DNA from: Clostridia bacterium
GTDB lineage: Bacteria > Bacillota > Clostridia > TANB77 > CAG-508
Assembly (NCBI GenBank): GCA_900754085.1
Contig: CAAEBO010000046.1
Span: forward strand, 1 to 64,000
Length of the DNA stretch: 64,000 nucleotides
Direction of reading: 5' to 3'
This document shows positions 36,911-45,456 of this stretch, piece by piece (the first letter of the stretch is position 1; the number at the start of each line of letters is the position of its first letter). Under the pieces are notes generated by a model that worked only from the letters and a program-made list of their open reading frames with translations, was not told the origin of the DNA and made no database searches. Both the position numbers and the translations under genes were made by a program.

Positions 36911-37597
36911 ATGTTATCAAATTTTATAAGAGCAATAATTATATACATATTTGTTTTGTTGATTATGAGATTAATGGGGAAAAGAGAAATAGGTCAGCTT
37001 CAACCTTTTGAACTTGCAATATCCATTATGATTGCAGATTTAGCTTCTATACCAATGTCAGATGTAGGAATTCCAATTTTAAATGGATTAATACCAATTT
37101 TAGGTTTACTAGTTATGCACTTAATAATTTCTGTTTTAAACATGAAAAGTTTAAAATTTAGAGAGATAATATGTGGCAAACCTTCTATTTTAATATATAG
37201 AGGAAAGATTGATGAGAAAATATTAAGGAAAGAAAGATTTACTATAAATGAGCTAGAAGAAAGATTGCGTGCTAATAATATTTTTAATATTGGAGATGTT
37301 GAATACGCTATATTAGAAACTAGTGGGCAAATAACGGTGGTTCCAAAACCAGAAAAGAGAAATGTAATAGTTAAAGATTTTAATATGACGCCAGAATATG
37401 AAGGAATAGCATATGATCTAGTTATAGATGGAGTAGTAATGGAAGAAAATTTACGAAAGTTAGGTAAAGACTATAAATGGTTAGAAAAGCAAGTTGCAAA
37501 ATTTAAGATAAAACCTAAAGAGGCATTAATTGTAACCATAGATGGAGAAGGAGAGTTTTATTGCCAAGCAAAAGAAAGGAAAAAGAAAAATGTATAA
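36911..37597 (+). CDS. DUF421 (YetF/YdfR-type) membrane protein
   Basis: A 228-residue protein with three N-terminal membrane helices (about 5-22, 37-52 and 60-80) and two small soluble modules. LMGKREIGQLQPFELAISIMIADLA is the family hallmark. The ATG at 36911 follows AGGTGAAA; the TTG at 36887 lacks a site. YetF-type proteins sit in the membrane and are linked to sporulation in several Firmicutes; the biochemical role is not known. It overlaps a DUF4363 gene by eight bases, a pairing typical of clostridia and bacilli. Confidence 0.88.
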   Translation: MLSNFIRAIIIYIFVLLIMRLMGKREIGQLQPFELAISIMIADLASIPMSDVGIPILNGLIPILGLLVMHLIISVLNMKSLKFREIICGKPSILIYRGKIDEKILRKERFTINELEERLRANNIFNIGDVEYAILETSGQITVVPKPEKRNVIVKDFNMTPEYEGIAYDLVIDGVVMEENLRKLGKDYKWLEKQVAKFKIKPKEALIVTIDGEGEFYCQAKERKKKNV

Positions 37598-37979
37598 AGA
37601 AATTATTATATGCATTTTAGTGGTTATAGTTATATTTAGTATGGATTTAATAAGCAATAACTATACAAAAAATGTTTTTTCTAATATAAATTACGAATTA
37701 TCAAATTTAAGAAATGAAATGACAAGTGAAAGTAAAGACGAAGAAAAAATAACTAATAAAATAAAAGAAGTAGAAGAAAAATGGCATAAAAATCTAAACA
37801 TATTATCATGTTATATAGAGCATAATGAACTAGAAAAAGTACAAAGACAGATAACACTAATAAAAGGAAATATCGACATAAAAGAATATAATCAGGCAAT
37901 ACCACAACTTGATGAGTGCAAATTTATTATAAATCACATTATAGATAAAGAAACATTATTAATAAGAAATATATTTTAA
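37590..37979 (+). CDS. DUF4363 family protein
   Basis: A 129-residue protein with a signal-anchor helix at about residues 3-21 and an outer helical part rich in Lys, Glu and Ile. The pattern VEEKWHKNLNILSCYIEHNELEKV is typical of DUF4363. The ATG at 37590, placed eight bases inside the end of the DUF421 gene, follows AAAGGA, so translation is coupled. The two are likely partners in the membrane. A hairpin terminator follows. Confidence 0.8.
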   Translation: MYKEIIICILVVIVIFSMDLISNNYTKNVFSNINYELSNLRNEMTSESKDEEKITNKIKEVEEKWHKNLNILSCYIEHNELEKVQRQITLIKGNIDIKEYNQAIPQLDECKFIINHIIDKETLLIRNIF

Positions 37980-38011
37980 CAATTGGAATTTCTGAACAGA
38001 GGAGATTCTAT

Positions 38012-38057
38012 CAGAAAAATAGTAAGGAATTTAGAGAGATTTCTTACTATTTTTTTC
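38012..38057 (+). terminator. Terminator after the DUF421/DUF4363 pair
   Basis: AAAAATAGTAAGGAA pairs with TTTCTTACTATTTTT and is followed by T residues at 38051-38056. Confidence 0.8.
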
Positions 38058-38067
38058 TGTAAAGCTC

Positions 38068-38101
38068 TTGACATTTACACTAAAATAGTGTAAAGTATAA
38101 T
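38068..38101 (+). promoter_or_regulatory. ylxM-ffh operon promoter with internal palindrome
   Basis: TTGACA is at 38068-38073; TAAAGT (38091-38096) is 17 bases on, and TATAAT (38096-38101) 22 bases on. Between them TTTACACT-AAAAT-AGTGTAAA (38074-38094) is a perfect 8-bp inverted repeat that fills the spacer, like an operator. Confidence 0.6.
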
Positions 38102-38125
38102 AGCATTACAAAAAAAGAAGGTGTA

Positions 38126-38461
38126 ATGGTGGAAAAAAATATAGAAATAAGTATATTATCACAAATATATAAAGATATTTTAACAGAGAAACAATTTGAA
38201 ATTTTGGACCAATATTATAACAATGATTATTCGTTATCAGAAATTGCAGAAAATTATAATATTACAAGGCAAGCAGTAAGAGATAATATAAAAAGTGGAG
38301 AAGCTAAATTATATGATTTAGAACATAAATTAGGTCTTATGAAAAAAAGTGAAAAACAACAAAAAATTGTTGAAGACATAATAACGAAATTAGATAATTT
38401 AGAAATACAAGACAAAGAAAAAATAAATTCTATAAAAGTAGAATTAATGAAATTAATTTAA
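38126..38461 (+). CDS. ylxM: YlxM-like SRP-associated regulator
   Basis: A 111-residue protein with a sigma-70 region 4-like helix-turn-helix (YSLSEIAENYNITRQAVRDNI at about residues 33-53). It is the gene always found just before ffh in Firmicutes; YlxM stimulates the GTPase cycle of the signal recognition particle in streptococci. GAAGGTGT precedes the ATG. It is the first gene of the long operon reaching rplS, so its dose is tied to ffh. Confidence 0.9.
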   Translation: MVEKNIEISILSQIYKDILTEKQFEILDQYYNNDYSLSEIAENYNITRQAVRDNIKSGEAKLYDLEHKLGLMKKSEKQQKIVEDIITKLDNLEIQDKEKINSIKVELMKLI

Positions 38462-38476
38462 AATAAGGAGAGAATA

Positions 38477-39826
38477 ATGGCTTTCGAAGGATTATCTTCT
38501 AAATTACAAAATATAACAAATAAATTTAAAGGGAAAGTAAGAGTTACAGAATCTGACTTAAAAGACATGTTAAGAGAAGTTAAATTAGCGTTACTAGAAG
38601 CAGATGTAAACTATAAAATAGTAAAAGAATTTATAGCTGTAATTCAAGAAAAAGCACTAGGCCAAGATGTTTTAAAATCTTTAACTCCAGGTCAACAAAT
38701 TATAAAAATAGTTAAAGATGAACTAGTGGAATTATTGGGAGGAACAGAAAGCAAGATTACATTTTTGCCAAATGCTCCAACAATAATAATGTTAGTTGGA
38801 TTGCAAGGTTCTGGTAAAACAACAACAGCAGGAAAACTTGCCAATGTTTTAAGAAAACAAGGTAAAAAACCACTATTAGTTGCTTGTGATGTATATAGGC
38901 CAGCTGCTATAAAACAACTTCAAGTAGTAGGAAAGCAACTTAATATTCCTGTGTTTAGTGATGAAAATTCAAAAAATGTTGTAAATATAGCTAAAAGATC
39001 AATAGATGAAGCAATTAGAAAATTAAATGATGTAATAATATTAGATACTGCAGGAAGACTTCAAATAGATGAAGAGCTAATGCAAGAATTACAAAATGTA
39101 AAACAAAGTGTAAGGCCACAAGAAATTTTATTAGTGGTAGATAGTATGACAGGTCAAGATGCTGTAAATGTTGCAACAACATTTAATGAAAAAGTTGGGT
39201 TAGATGGAATAATACTAACAAAATTAGATGGAGACACTCGTGGTGGTGCGGCATTATCAGTAAAAAAGGTAACAGGAAAGCCAATAAAGTATATTGCAAC
39301 AGGTGAAAAATTAAGCGATATAGAGCAATTTCATCCAGATAGAATGGCATCAAGAATATTAGGAATGGGTGATGTGCTTTCAATAATAGAAAAAGCAGAA
39401 GAATCATTTGATGAAGAAGAAGCTAAAAAGATGGAAGAACAATTAAAAAAGCAAAATTTTGATTTAAATGATTATTTAATGCAATTAAGACAAGTTAAAA
39501 AGATGGGTTCTTTTTCATCTTTAATAAAAATGATTCCGGGAATGAATCAACTTAAAGACATAAAAGTAGATGATAAAGAATTTGATAGAATAGAAGCTAT
39601 TATTTGTTCTATGACAAATAAAGAAAGAAAAAATCCAAAACTATTAAATGCAAGTAGAAGAAAAAGAATAGCAAATGGTAGTGGAACATCTGTACAAGAA
39701 ATTAATAAATTCATGACTTCATTCGAAACAACTCAAAAGATGATGAAAAAAATAAAAACAGGAAAAGGAATGAGGAACATGATGAAAAATTTGAACATGA
39801 ATAATTTAAAAGATTTTAAAATGTAG
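38477..39826 (+). CDS. ffh: Signal recognition particle protein Ffh
   Basis: A 449-residue SRP GTPase that carries nascent membrane proteins to the Sec channel. N domain about 1-90, G domain with GLQGSGKTTTAGKLA near 107-120, DTAGR and TKLDGDTRGG motifs, and a Met-rich M domain at about 325-435 that binds SRP RNA and signal sequences (QTMMKKIKTGKGMRNMMKNL-type end). AAGGAGAG precedes the ATG. Part of the ylxM-ffh-rpsP-khpA-rimM-trmD-rplS operon. No SRP RNA gene was seen in the window. Confidence 0.97.
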   Translation: MAFEGLSSKLQNITNKFKGKVRVTESDLKDMLREVKLALLEADVNYKIVKEFIAVIQEKALGQDVLKSLTPGQQIIKIVKDELVELLGGTESKITFLPNAPTIIMLVGLQGSGKTTTAGKLANVLRKQGKKPLLVACDVYRPAAIKQLQVVGKQLNIPVFSDENSKNVVNIAKRSIDEAIRKLNDVIILDTAGRLQIDEELMQELQNVKQSVRPQEILLVVDSMTGQDAVNVATTFNEKVGLDGIILTKLDGDTRGGAALSVKKVTGKPIKYIATGEKLSDIEQFHPDRMASRILGMGDVLSIIEKAEESFDEEEAKKMEEQLKKQNFDLNDYLMQLRQVKKMGSFSSLIKMIPGMNQLKDIKVDDKEFDRIEAIICSMTNKERKNPKLLNASRRKRIANGSGTSVQEINKFMTSFETTQKMMKKIKTGKGMRNMMKNLNMNNLKDFKM

Positions 39827-39878
39827 ATTATTAATAAAAATTAATAATAGATACTTAGATTTTTAGGAGGTGAAATAA

Positions 39879-40118
39879 ATGGTAAAAATAAGACTACAAA
39901 GAGAAGGAAAGAAAAAAGCACCTTTTTATCATATAGTAGTAGCAGACTCTAGAAGTCCAAGAGATGGAAAAGTTATAGCTAAAATAGGAACATATGATCC
40001 AATGACAAAACCATCAACAATAGTTTTAGATAAAGAAGCTGCTCAAACATGGATAAAAAACGGAGCAAAACCTACAGATACAGTTAAAAAATTAATAGAC
40101 TTAGCAAATAAAGACTAA
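39879..40118 (+). CDS. rpsP: 30S ribosomal protein S16
   Basis: A 79-residue S16, normal length, with the typical start VKIRLQREGKKKAPFYHIVVADSRSPRDG. TAGGAGGTGA precedes the ATG. Located between ffh and khpA as in other Firmicutes. Confidence 0.97.
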   Translation: MVKIRLQREGKKKAPFYHIVVADSRSPRDGKVIAKIGTYDPMTKPSTIVLDKEAAQTWIKNGAKPTDTVKKLIDLANKD

Positions 40119-40135
40119 TGCAGGAGGATTAACAA

Positions 40136-40366
40136 ATGAAGGAAGTTTTAGAAATAATGATAAAAAACTTAGTAGACAATGCAGAAGCAGTATCTATTAA
40201 AGAATTAAATGGTGAAAAATCAGTTGTATACGAAGTAAAAGTTGCAGATGATGACATGGGAAAAGTTATTGGTAAACAAGGAAGAGTAGCAAGAGCTATA
40301 AGATCAATAATGAAATCTATAGCATCAAAAGAAGACAAAAAAGTTACAATTGAATTCATTAACTAA
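40136..40366 (+). CDS. khpA: KH domain RNA-binding protein KhpA
   Basis: A 76-residue single KH domain protein with the VIGKQGRVARAIRSI GxxG loop at about 43-57. KhpA works with KhpB in RNA binding linked to cell elongation and division. GCAGGAGG precedes the ATG. Between rpsP and rimM in the usual order. Confidence 0.95.
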   Translation: MKEVLEIMIKNLVDNAEAVSIKELNGEKSVVYEVKVADDDMGKVIGKQGRVARAIRSIMKSIASKEDKKVTIEFIN

Positions 40367-40377
40367 AAGGGGTTAAT

Positions 40378-40881
40378 ATGGAATACATAGAGATTGGACA
40401 AATTGTTAATACAAATGGATTAAAAGGTGTAGTAAAAGTAAATCCTTTTACAGATGATATTAGTAAATTTGAAGAGCTAAAGTATATATATATACAGCTT
40501 AAAAACGAATTAAAAAAAGTAAAAATCGAGCAGGTAAGATATAATAAAAACCAGGTCTTACTAAAGCTTGAAGGAATAAATTCAATAGAAGAGGCAGAAA
40601 AATATAGAAATTTCTATTTAAAGATAGAAAAAGAAAGCCAAGAAGAACTAGGAGAAGATACATATTATATTGTAGACTTAATAGGAATTGATGTATATTC
40701 AGACAATGATGAATATTTAGGAAAAATAGAAGATGTATTTCCAACTGGTAGTAATGATGTATATGTAGTAAAAGACAATCTCGGAAAGCAAATATTAATT
40801 CCTGCAATAGCTGAAGTTGTAAAAAAAGTTGATTTGAAAAATAAAAAAATGGTAATAAAAATTATACCAGGATTAATATAG
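40378..40881 (+). CDS. rimM: 16S rRNA processing protein RimM
   Basis: A 167-residue maturation factor for the 30S head. It has the N-terminal RimM barrel (IGQIVNTNGLKGVVKV) and the C-terminal PRC barrel (about 95-167, with YYIVDLIGIDVYS and VFPTGSNDVYVV). AAAGGGG precedes the ATG. It lies next to rpsP, whose product it helps place, and trmD. Confidence 0.95.
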   Translation: MEYIEIGQIVNTNGLKGVVKVNPFTDDISKFEELKYIYIQLKNELKKVKIEQVRYNKNQVLLKLEGINSIEEAEKYRNFYLKIEKESQEELGEDTYYIVDLIGIDVYSDNDEYLGKIEDVFPTGSNDVYVVKDNLGKQILIPAIAEVVKKVDLKNKKMVIKIIPGLI

Positions 40882-40890
40882 GAGAATTAA

Positions 40891-41625
40891 ATGAAATTTA
40901 ATGTATTAACTCTTTTTCCAGAAATGTTTTCTGCATTAAATGAAAGTATAGTTGGAAGAGGAAAAGAAAAAGGACTAATAGATATTAATTTAATAAATAT
41001 TAGAGATTTTTCTAAAGATAAGCATAAAAAAGTAGATGACACTCCATATGGTGGTGGCGCAGGAATGGTTATAAGGCCAGATGTTGTATATGACGCATAT
41101 TGTTCTATAAAGAGTAATAATGCTAAAGTTATATATATGTCACCACAAGGGAAAACTTTAAATCAACAGATTGTACAGGATTTGGCTAAAGAAGAAAACA
41201 TTATATTGCTTTGTGGTCATTATGAAGGTATTGACCAAAGGGTAATTGATGAAATCGTAGATGAGGAAATTTCTATAGGTGATTATGTATTAACTGGTGG
41301 AGAGCTACCAGCAATGGTTTTAATAGATAGTGTTAGCAGATATGTAAAAGGCGTCTTAAAAGAAGAATCTGTGCAAGAAGAATCTTTTACAAATGGACTT
41401 TTAGAATATCCACAATACACTAGACCAGAAACATTTTTAGGAAAAACTGTTCCAGATGTATTAATATCTGGTCACCATGAAAATGTTAGAAAATGGAGAA
41501 AAAAACAAGAGATAATAAATACATATTTAAAAAGGCCAGATTTATTAAAAGAAATTAACTTATCAGATGAAGAAATCAAAATGTTAAAGGAATATAAAAA
41601 TTTAAAAGAAGGAGGAAGTAAATAA
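40891..41625 (+). CDS. trmD: tRNA (guanine-N1)-methyltransferase
   Basis: A 244-residue SPOUT methyltransferase that makes m1G37 in tRNAs to prevent frameshifting. It has MKFNVLTLFPEMFSAL at the start, PYGGGAGMVIRPD, and the knotted SAM site with LLCGHYEGIDQRV and SIGDYVLTGGELPAM. TAGGAG precedes the ATG. The stop overlaps the ATG of rplS (TAATG). Confidence 0.97.
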   Translation: MKFNVLTLFPEMFSALNESIVGRGKEKGLIDINLINIRDFSKDKHKKVDDTPYGGGAGMVIRPDVVYDAYCSIKSNNAKVIYMSPQGKTLNQQIVQDLAKEENIILLCGHYEGIDQRVIDEIVDEEISIGDYVLTGGELPAMVLIDSVSRYVKGVLKEESVQEESFTNGLLEYPQYTRPETFLGKTVPDVLISGHHENVRKWRKKQEIINTYLKRPDLLKEINLSDEEIKMLKEYKNLKEGGSK

Positions 41626-42083
41626 TGGATATCATAAAATCAATAGAGCATGAACACTTAAAAGATAAGATACCAGTTCTTAAAGTTGGAAACACTGTAA
41701 GAGTTCACCAAAGAATAAAAGAAGGAAACAGAGAAAGAATCCAAGTATTTGAAGGAATCATTATAAAAAAACAAGGTGGAGGATTAAATGCTACATTTAC
41801 AGTTAGAAGAATAGCTTCTGGTGTTGGTGTAGAAAAAACATTCTTAATTCATTCACCATTAGTAGAAAAAGTAGAATTAGTAAGAGTAGGTAAAGCAAGA
41901 CGTGCTAAATTATACTACTTAAGAGACAGAGTAGGTAAAGCTGCAAAAACTAAAGAATTAATTGGTGCTAGAATAGAAAATAAAGAAATTACAGTAAAAA
42001 CAGCTGTAGAAGAAGAACCAGTTGCAGAAGAAGTTAAAGCAGAAGCTACTGTAGCAGAAGAAACAACTAAAACTGAAGAATAA
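41625..42083 (+). CDS. rplS: 50S ribosomal protein L19 with acidic C-terminal tail
   Basis: The first 115 residues are a normal L19 (VRVHQRIKEGNRERIQVFEGIIIKK, FLIHSPLVEKVELVR, and KAAKTKELIG). About 35 further residues are rich in Glu, Ala, Thr and Val; this tail is not part of the usual L19 and looks disordered and acidic. The start overlaps trmD. Last gene of the operon, followed by a terminator. Confidence 0.96.
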   Translation: MDIIKSIEHEHLKDKIPVLKVGNTVRVHQRIKEGNRERIQVFEGIIIKKQGGGLNATFTVRRIASGVGVEKTFLIHSPLVEKVELVRVGKARRAKLYYLRDRVGKAAKTKELIGARIENKEITVKTAVEEEPVAEEVKAEATVAEETTKTEE

Positions 42084-42087
42084 TTAT

Positions 42088-42127
42088 AAAAAATAGTCTG
42101 TTAATATGTTAGCAGATTATTTTTTTG
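42088..42127 (+). terminator. Terminator after rplS
   Basis: AAAAATAGTCTG with TTA and CAGATTATTTTT form a stem around an ATAT-GTTAG loop, followed by T residues at 42119-42126. Confidence 0.8.
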
Positions 42128-42150
42128 CATATAAGCAAAGGTTCTTTAAC

Positions 42151-42179
42151 TTGAAAAAAAGTGAATTCATTGGTATAAT
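42151..42179 (+). promoter_or_regulatory. mtaB promoter with extended -10
   Basis: TTGAAA (42151-42156), 17-base spacer, TATAAT (42174-42179), with TGG just before the -10 box. Confidence 0.75.
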
Positions 42180-42209
42180 AGCTATAAATTTTTAGAAAGA
42201 GGAAATAAA

Positions 42210-43514
42210 ATGAAAGTTGCATTTTATACATTAGGTTGTAAAGTTAATCAATATGAAACAAATGGAATGATCCAAGCATTTTTACAAAATGGATACGAAA
42301 TAGTGGATTTTACAGAAAAATCAGATATTTATATAATTAATACTTGTACAGTGACTAGTATTTCAGATAAAAAGTCTAGACAAATGATTAGGAGAACAAA
42401 ACAATTAAATCCAGATGCAATTGTTGTTGCTGTGGGATGTTATGCACAAGTTGCAAAGGACAAATTAGAAGAAATAAAAGATATAGATTTAATTCTAGGC
42501 ATAAGTGAAAAAACAGAAATTATAAAATATGTTGAAGAAGAATTAAAAGAAAGAAATCCCAAAACATATATATCAGATGTTATGCATCAAAAACAATTTG
42601 TAGACTTTGGAAGCGTAAATTACACAGATAAGAATAGAGTAGCAATAAAAGTTCAAGATGGATGTAATCAATTTTGTACATACTGTATAATTCCGTATGC
42701 AAGAGGACGTATACGTAGTAGAAAAATAGAAAACGTAAGAAAAGAAGTAGAAGATTTAGCTAAAAAAGGTATAAAAGAAATTGTAATAACAGGAATTCAT
42801 GTTGCATCATATGGTAAAGACTTAGAAGAAAACATAGGCTTAATAGATTTATTAGAAGAAATAAACAAAATAAATGGTATAGAGAGGATTAGACTAAGTT
42901 CGTTAGAGCCAACTTTAATTACACAAGAATTTGTAGAAAGACTAAGCAAATTAGAAAAAATTTGTGACCATTTTCATTTATCTTTGCAAAGTGGATGTAA
43001 TGCAACTTTAAAAAGAATGAATAGGCATTACGCTACAGAAGATTTTAAAAAAGCTACAGAATTATTAAGAAAAACATATCCTAATGTAGCTTTAACTACA
43101 GATATTATCGTTGGTTTCCCTGGGGAAACAGATGAAGAATTTAATATTACTTATAATTTTCTAAAAGAGATAAATTTTTATAAAATGCATATATTTAAAT
43201 ATTCTCCAAGACATGGTACAAAAGCTGAGAAAATGCCAAATCAAATTGATGGAAATATAAAAGAAGAAAGAAGTAAAAAACTCATAGAATTATCCGATAA
43301 AAATGAAATACAGCAAAACAAAAAATACATAAATGAAAATTTAAATGTATTGATAGAAGAATTTGAAGATGGATATTATAAAGGTCATACAACTAATTAT
43401 ATAATGGTAAAAATGCAAGAAAATGCAAATAATTTGCAAAATAAAATAGTTACAGCAAAAATTATAGACAATGACGGAATAGAATTAATTGGAAAAATAG
43501 AGAAAGTATATTGA
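42210..43514 (+). CDS. mtaB: tRNA t6A37 methylthiotransferase MtaB
   Basis: A 434-residue radical SAM methylthiotransferase that converts t6A37 to ms2t6A37 in tRNAs. N-terminal UPF0004 domain with Cys in TLGCKVNQYE, INTCTVTS and VGCYAQ; radical SAM motif CNQFCTYC (C152, C156, C159); C-terminal TRAM-like domain (about 370-434). TLGCKVNQYE is the MtaB-type start rather than the MiaB one. AAGAGGA precedes the ATG. It stands first in a short unit with a small peptide gene and a TetR-type gene. Confidence 0.93.
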   Translation: MKVAFYTLGCKVNQYETNGMIQAFLQNGYEIVDFTEKSDIYIINTCTVTSISDKKSRQMIRRTKQLNPDAIVVAVGCYAQVAKDKLEEIKDIDLILGISEKTEIIKYVEEELKERNPKTYISDVMHQKQFVDFGSVNYTDKNRVAIKVQDGCNQFCTYCIIPYARGRIRSRKIENVRKEVEDLAKKGIKEIVITGIHVASYGKDLEENIGLIDLLEEINKINGIERIRLSSLEPTLITQEFVERLSKLEKICDHFHLSLQSGCNATLKRMNRHYATEDFKKATELLRKTYPNVALTTDIIVGFPGETDEEFNITYNFLKEINFYKMHIFKYSPRHGTKAEKMPNQIDGNIKEERSKKLIELSDKNEIQQNKKYINENLNVLIEEFEDGYYKGHTTNYIMVKMQENANNLQNKIVTAKIIDNDGIELIGKIEKVY

Positions 43515-43568
43515 TAAAAATGAATAATTATAGTAAACTAAAAAGGAGTTTGTACAAAGGAGAAAATA

Positions 43569-43685
43569 ATGGAAGAAAAAGATTCAAATAAATTTTATTT
43601 AGTAGTTAAAGTAAGTAAATGGACAAAAATTAGAAATTTCTTTATTTTAAAATTTAAAAGAAATAGGAGATATGTTAATGAATAA
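43569..43685 (+). CDS. Small basic peptide (38 aa) overlapping the TetR-type gene
   Basis: A 38-codon frame with AAAGGAG placed seven bases before the ATG. It is basic (MEEKDSNKF then Lys/Arg-rich, with WTKIRNFFILKFKRNRRY) and has no clear membrane helix. It overlaps the start of the TetR-type gene by eight bases, and that gene's ribosome site lies inside its last codons, so the two would be translationally coupled. It may be a leader peptide or a small partner. No family recognised. Confidence 0.45.
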   Translation: MEEKDSNKFYLVVKVSKWTKIRNFFILKFKRNRRYVNE

Positions 43686-44244
43686 GACAAAAAGAAAAAT
43701 ATTCGAAACAGCTATGCAATTATTTGCAGACAAAGGATATGAAGCTACAAGCATAGAGGAAATAACTGCTACAGTAGGCGTTGCAAAAGGTACATTGTAT
43801 TATCATTTTTCTAGCAAAGAAGAAATATTTAACTTTTTAGTGGAAGAAGGAATGAAACTTCTAAAAAATAGTATTCAAATAAAAACGGATAAAGTTTCTA
43901 ATTATATAGATAAAATAAGAGCGATAATTTTAATTCAAATAAAAGTAATAGTAAAATATGAAAGCTTAATTACAATAATACTTAGTCAAATGTGGGGAAA
44001 AGAAGAAAGAAATAAAAGAAGTAGAAAATATGTTTTTGAATATTTGAGCATAGTAGAAAATATTGTTAGAGAAGGCATAGAAAAAGGAGAAATAATAGAC
44101 AAAAATCCAGAAGTTATTGCTTCAGAAATTTTTAGTCTTACTAGTTCTTGTTTAATATATAAATTGAAACTAGGAGAAAAAATAGATATACAATTGATGT
44201 ATAAAGAAATAGAAAAGGTAGCAATATCTGGAATAGCAAAGTAA
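43678..44244 (+). CDS. TetR/AcrR family transcriptional regulator
   Basis: A 188-residue regulator with the helix-turn-helix YEATSIEEITATVGVAKGTLYYHFSSKEEIF at about residues 24-54. The C-terminal ligand domain is helical and not assignable to a substrate. The second ATG (43678) is chosen because AGGAGA at 43665-43670 is seven bases before it; the ATG at 43672 would be only one base away. It lies 163 bases after mtaB and may be transcribed with it; its target is unknown. Confidence 0.85.
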   Translation: MNKTKRKIFETAMQLFADKGYEATSIEEITATVGVAKGTLYYHFSSKEEIFNFLVEEGMKLLKNSIQIKTDKVSNYIDKIRAIILIQIKVIVKYESLITIILSQMWGKEERNKRSRKYVFEYLSIVENIVREGIEKGEIIDKNPEVIASEIFSLTSSCLIYKLKLGEKIDIQLMYKEIEKVAISGIAK

Positions 44245-44304
44245 TATTACAACTATATTACAATAATATTACAAAAAAGAAATAAATAATTAAAGATAAA
44301 ATCA

Positions 44305-44333
44305 TTGTAGATTTATAGAGAAAGATGTATAAT
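44305..44333 (+). promoter_or_regulatory. Promoter for the 314-aa unknown protein
   Basis: TTGTAG (44305-44310), 17-base spacer, TATAAT (44328-44333). Confidence 0.6.
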
Positions 44334-44377
44334 AAACTTAGTTTTTGGAATTACGTATGATGAAGGAGGGAATTTAC

Positions 44378-45322
44378 ATGTCTAGATCTGGCATAGTAAA
44401 TGTTAGAATGGTAATAACTGAGGAGAAGATATTATCAAATATAGAAAAAGTTCATAAAATGATTAATCCTAAGAGTAAGAAACAAATCATTCAATTAGAT
44501 GATGATACTTATTTTAAGGATTTAGTAGAAGCTATAAAAACATATTTGGTAGAATATCCAAAGAAACAAAATTTCCCTGCAAGTGTATATAATGCTGCTT
44601 TTGATTTAGTAGAATTTGCTACAAGCCAATTTGAAGATAATACTAAGCAAATAGAAACTTTAATAAGACAAAGAGAATTAAATATAAGCCTAGGTGGAAA
44701 ATTAAAAGAGCTTTTAAATAAAGTGGATACAAAGGAAAAAAATTGGAAAGATAGTGTAAAAGAAGCACAAACGGATTTCGATGAAGATATAATAAATACA
44801 TTATTAATTATTGGAAGAAGTAGAAGCAAAGAAACAGAACATTATAAAGATGCTCTAAAACTATTAAAAGCAAGAATTTCTAATTTAGAATCAAACTTAC
44901 ATATTGAAATAGATATGGAAAGAATTGAAGATAGATCAAAGGCATTAAGCTATATCGGGCTTGAAATAGCAGATGCGTTAAAAGAAATACCAGCACCAAT
45001 AGAAGAAGTAATAGAAGAACAAGTGGAAACTGTTATGGAACCAGTTCAAAAAGCCAAGAAAGTTAAAGTTAAAAAAGAGAAAAAAGCTGAAAAGAAGGCT
45101 AATGTTGCTGCAATCACTGAAAATGCAAATGTAGAAAAAGTAAAAGAACAAAAATTAAATAAAGTACAAAAAGAACAATATGTAGCAGAAACATTTGAGG
45201 CTAAACCAACTTTATGGCAAAGAATTAAAAATAGCAAATTTGTAAGAACAATTAAATATATTATGAGTATTAGAGTTGTTCTTGAAGTTCCAGCACTTCC
45301 AGAAGGAAAAGCAGAAAACTAG
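44378..45322 (+). CDS. Protein of unknown function (314 aa) with Lys/Glu-rich linker
   Basis: The first 205 residues look like a helical bundle (VVEYP, LVEFATSQFE, GKLKELLNKVD), followed by a Lys/Glu/Ala/Val-rich low-complexity linker (about 210-275) and a short conserved-looking C-terminal part (PTLWQRIKNSKFVRTIKYIMSIRVVLEVP) that could lie along the membrane. The ATG at 44378 follows GAAGGAGGG. It has its own promoter and terminator. I do not recognise the family. The layout, a soluble domain tied by a linker to an amphipathic end, suggests a scaffold or adaptor, but this is only inference. Confidence 0.6.
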   Translation: MSRSGIVNVRMVITEEKILSNIEKVHKMINPKSKKQIIQLDDDTYFKDLVEAIKTYLVEYPKKQNFPASVYNAAFDLVEFATSQFEDNTKQIETLIRQRELNISLGGKLKELLNKVDTKEKNWKDSVKEAQTDFDEDIINTLLIIGRSRSKETEHYKDALKLLKARISNLESNLHIEIDMERIEDRSKALSYIGLEIADALKEIPAPIEEVIEEQVETVMEPVQKAKKVKVKKEKKAEKKANVAAITENANVEKVKEQKLNKVQKEQYVAETFEAKPTLWQRIKNSKFVRTIKYIMSIRVVLEVPALPEGKAEN

Positions 45323-45328
45323 AAACTA

Positions 45329-45370
45329 TAAATACTATATTGCCTAGTTTTAGGTAGTATAGTATTTTTA
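45329..45370 (+). terminator. Terminator before the tRNA genes
   Basis: AAATACTATA plus TTGCCTA pairs with TAGGTAG and TATAGTATTT, followed by T residues. Confidence 0.8.
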
Positions 45371-45412
45371 GATAAATTTTATGAAAAAAATAAAAAAATA
45401 ATTAAAAAAGTA

Positions 45413-45441
45413 TTGACATATTATATAAAAGATAGTATACT
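45413..45441 (+). promoter_or_regulatory. tRNA promoter
   Basis: TTGACA (45413-45418), 17-base spacer, TATACT (45436-45441), 15 bases before the first tRNA. Confidence 0.85.
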
Positions 45442-45456
45442 AAATCTCGTTGATAA

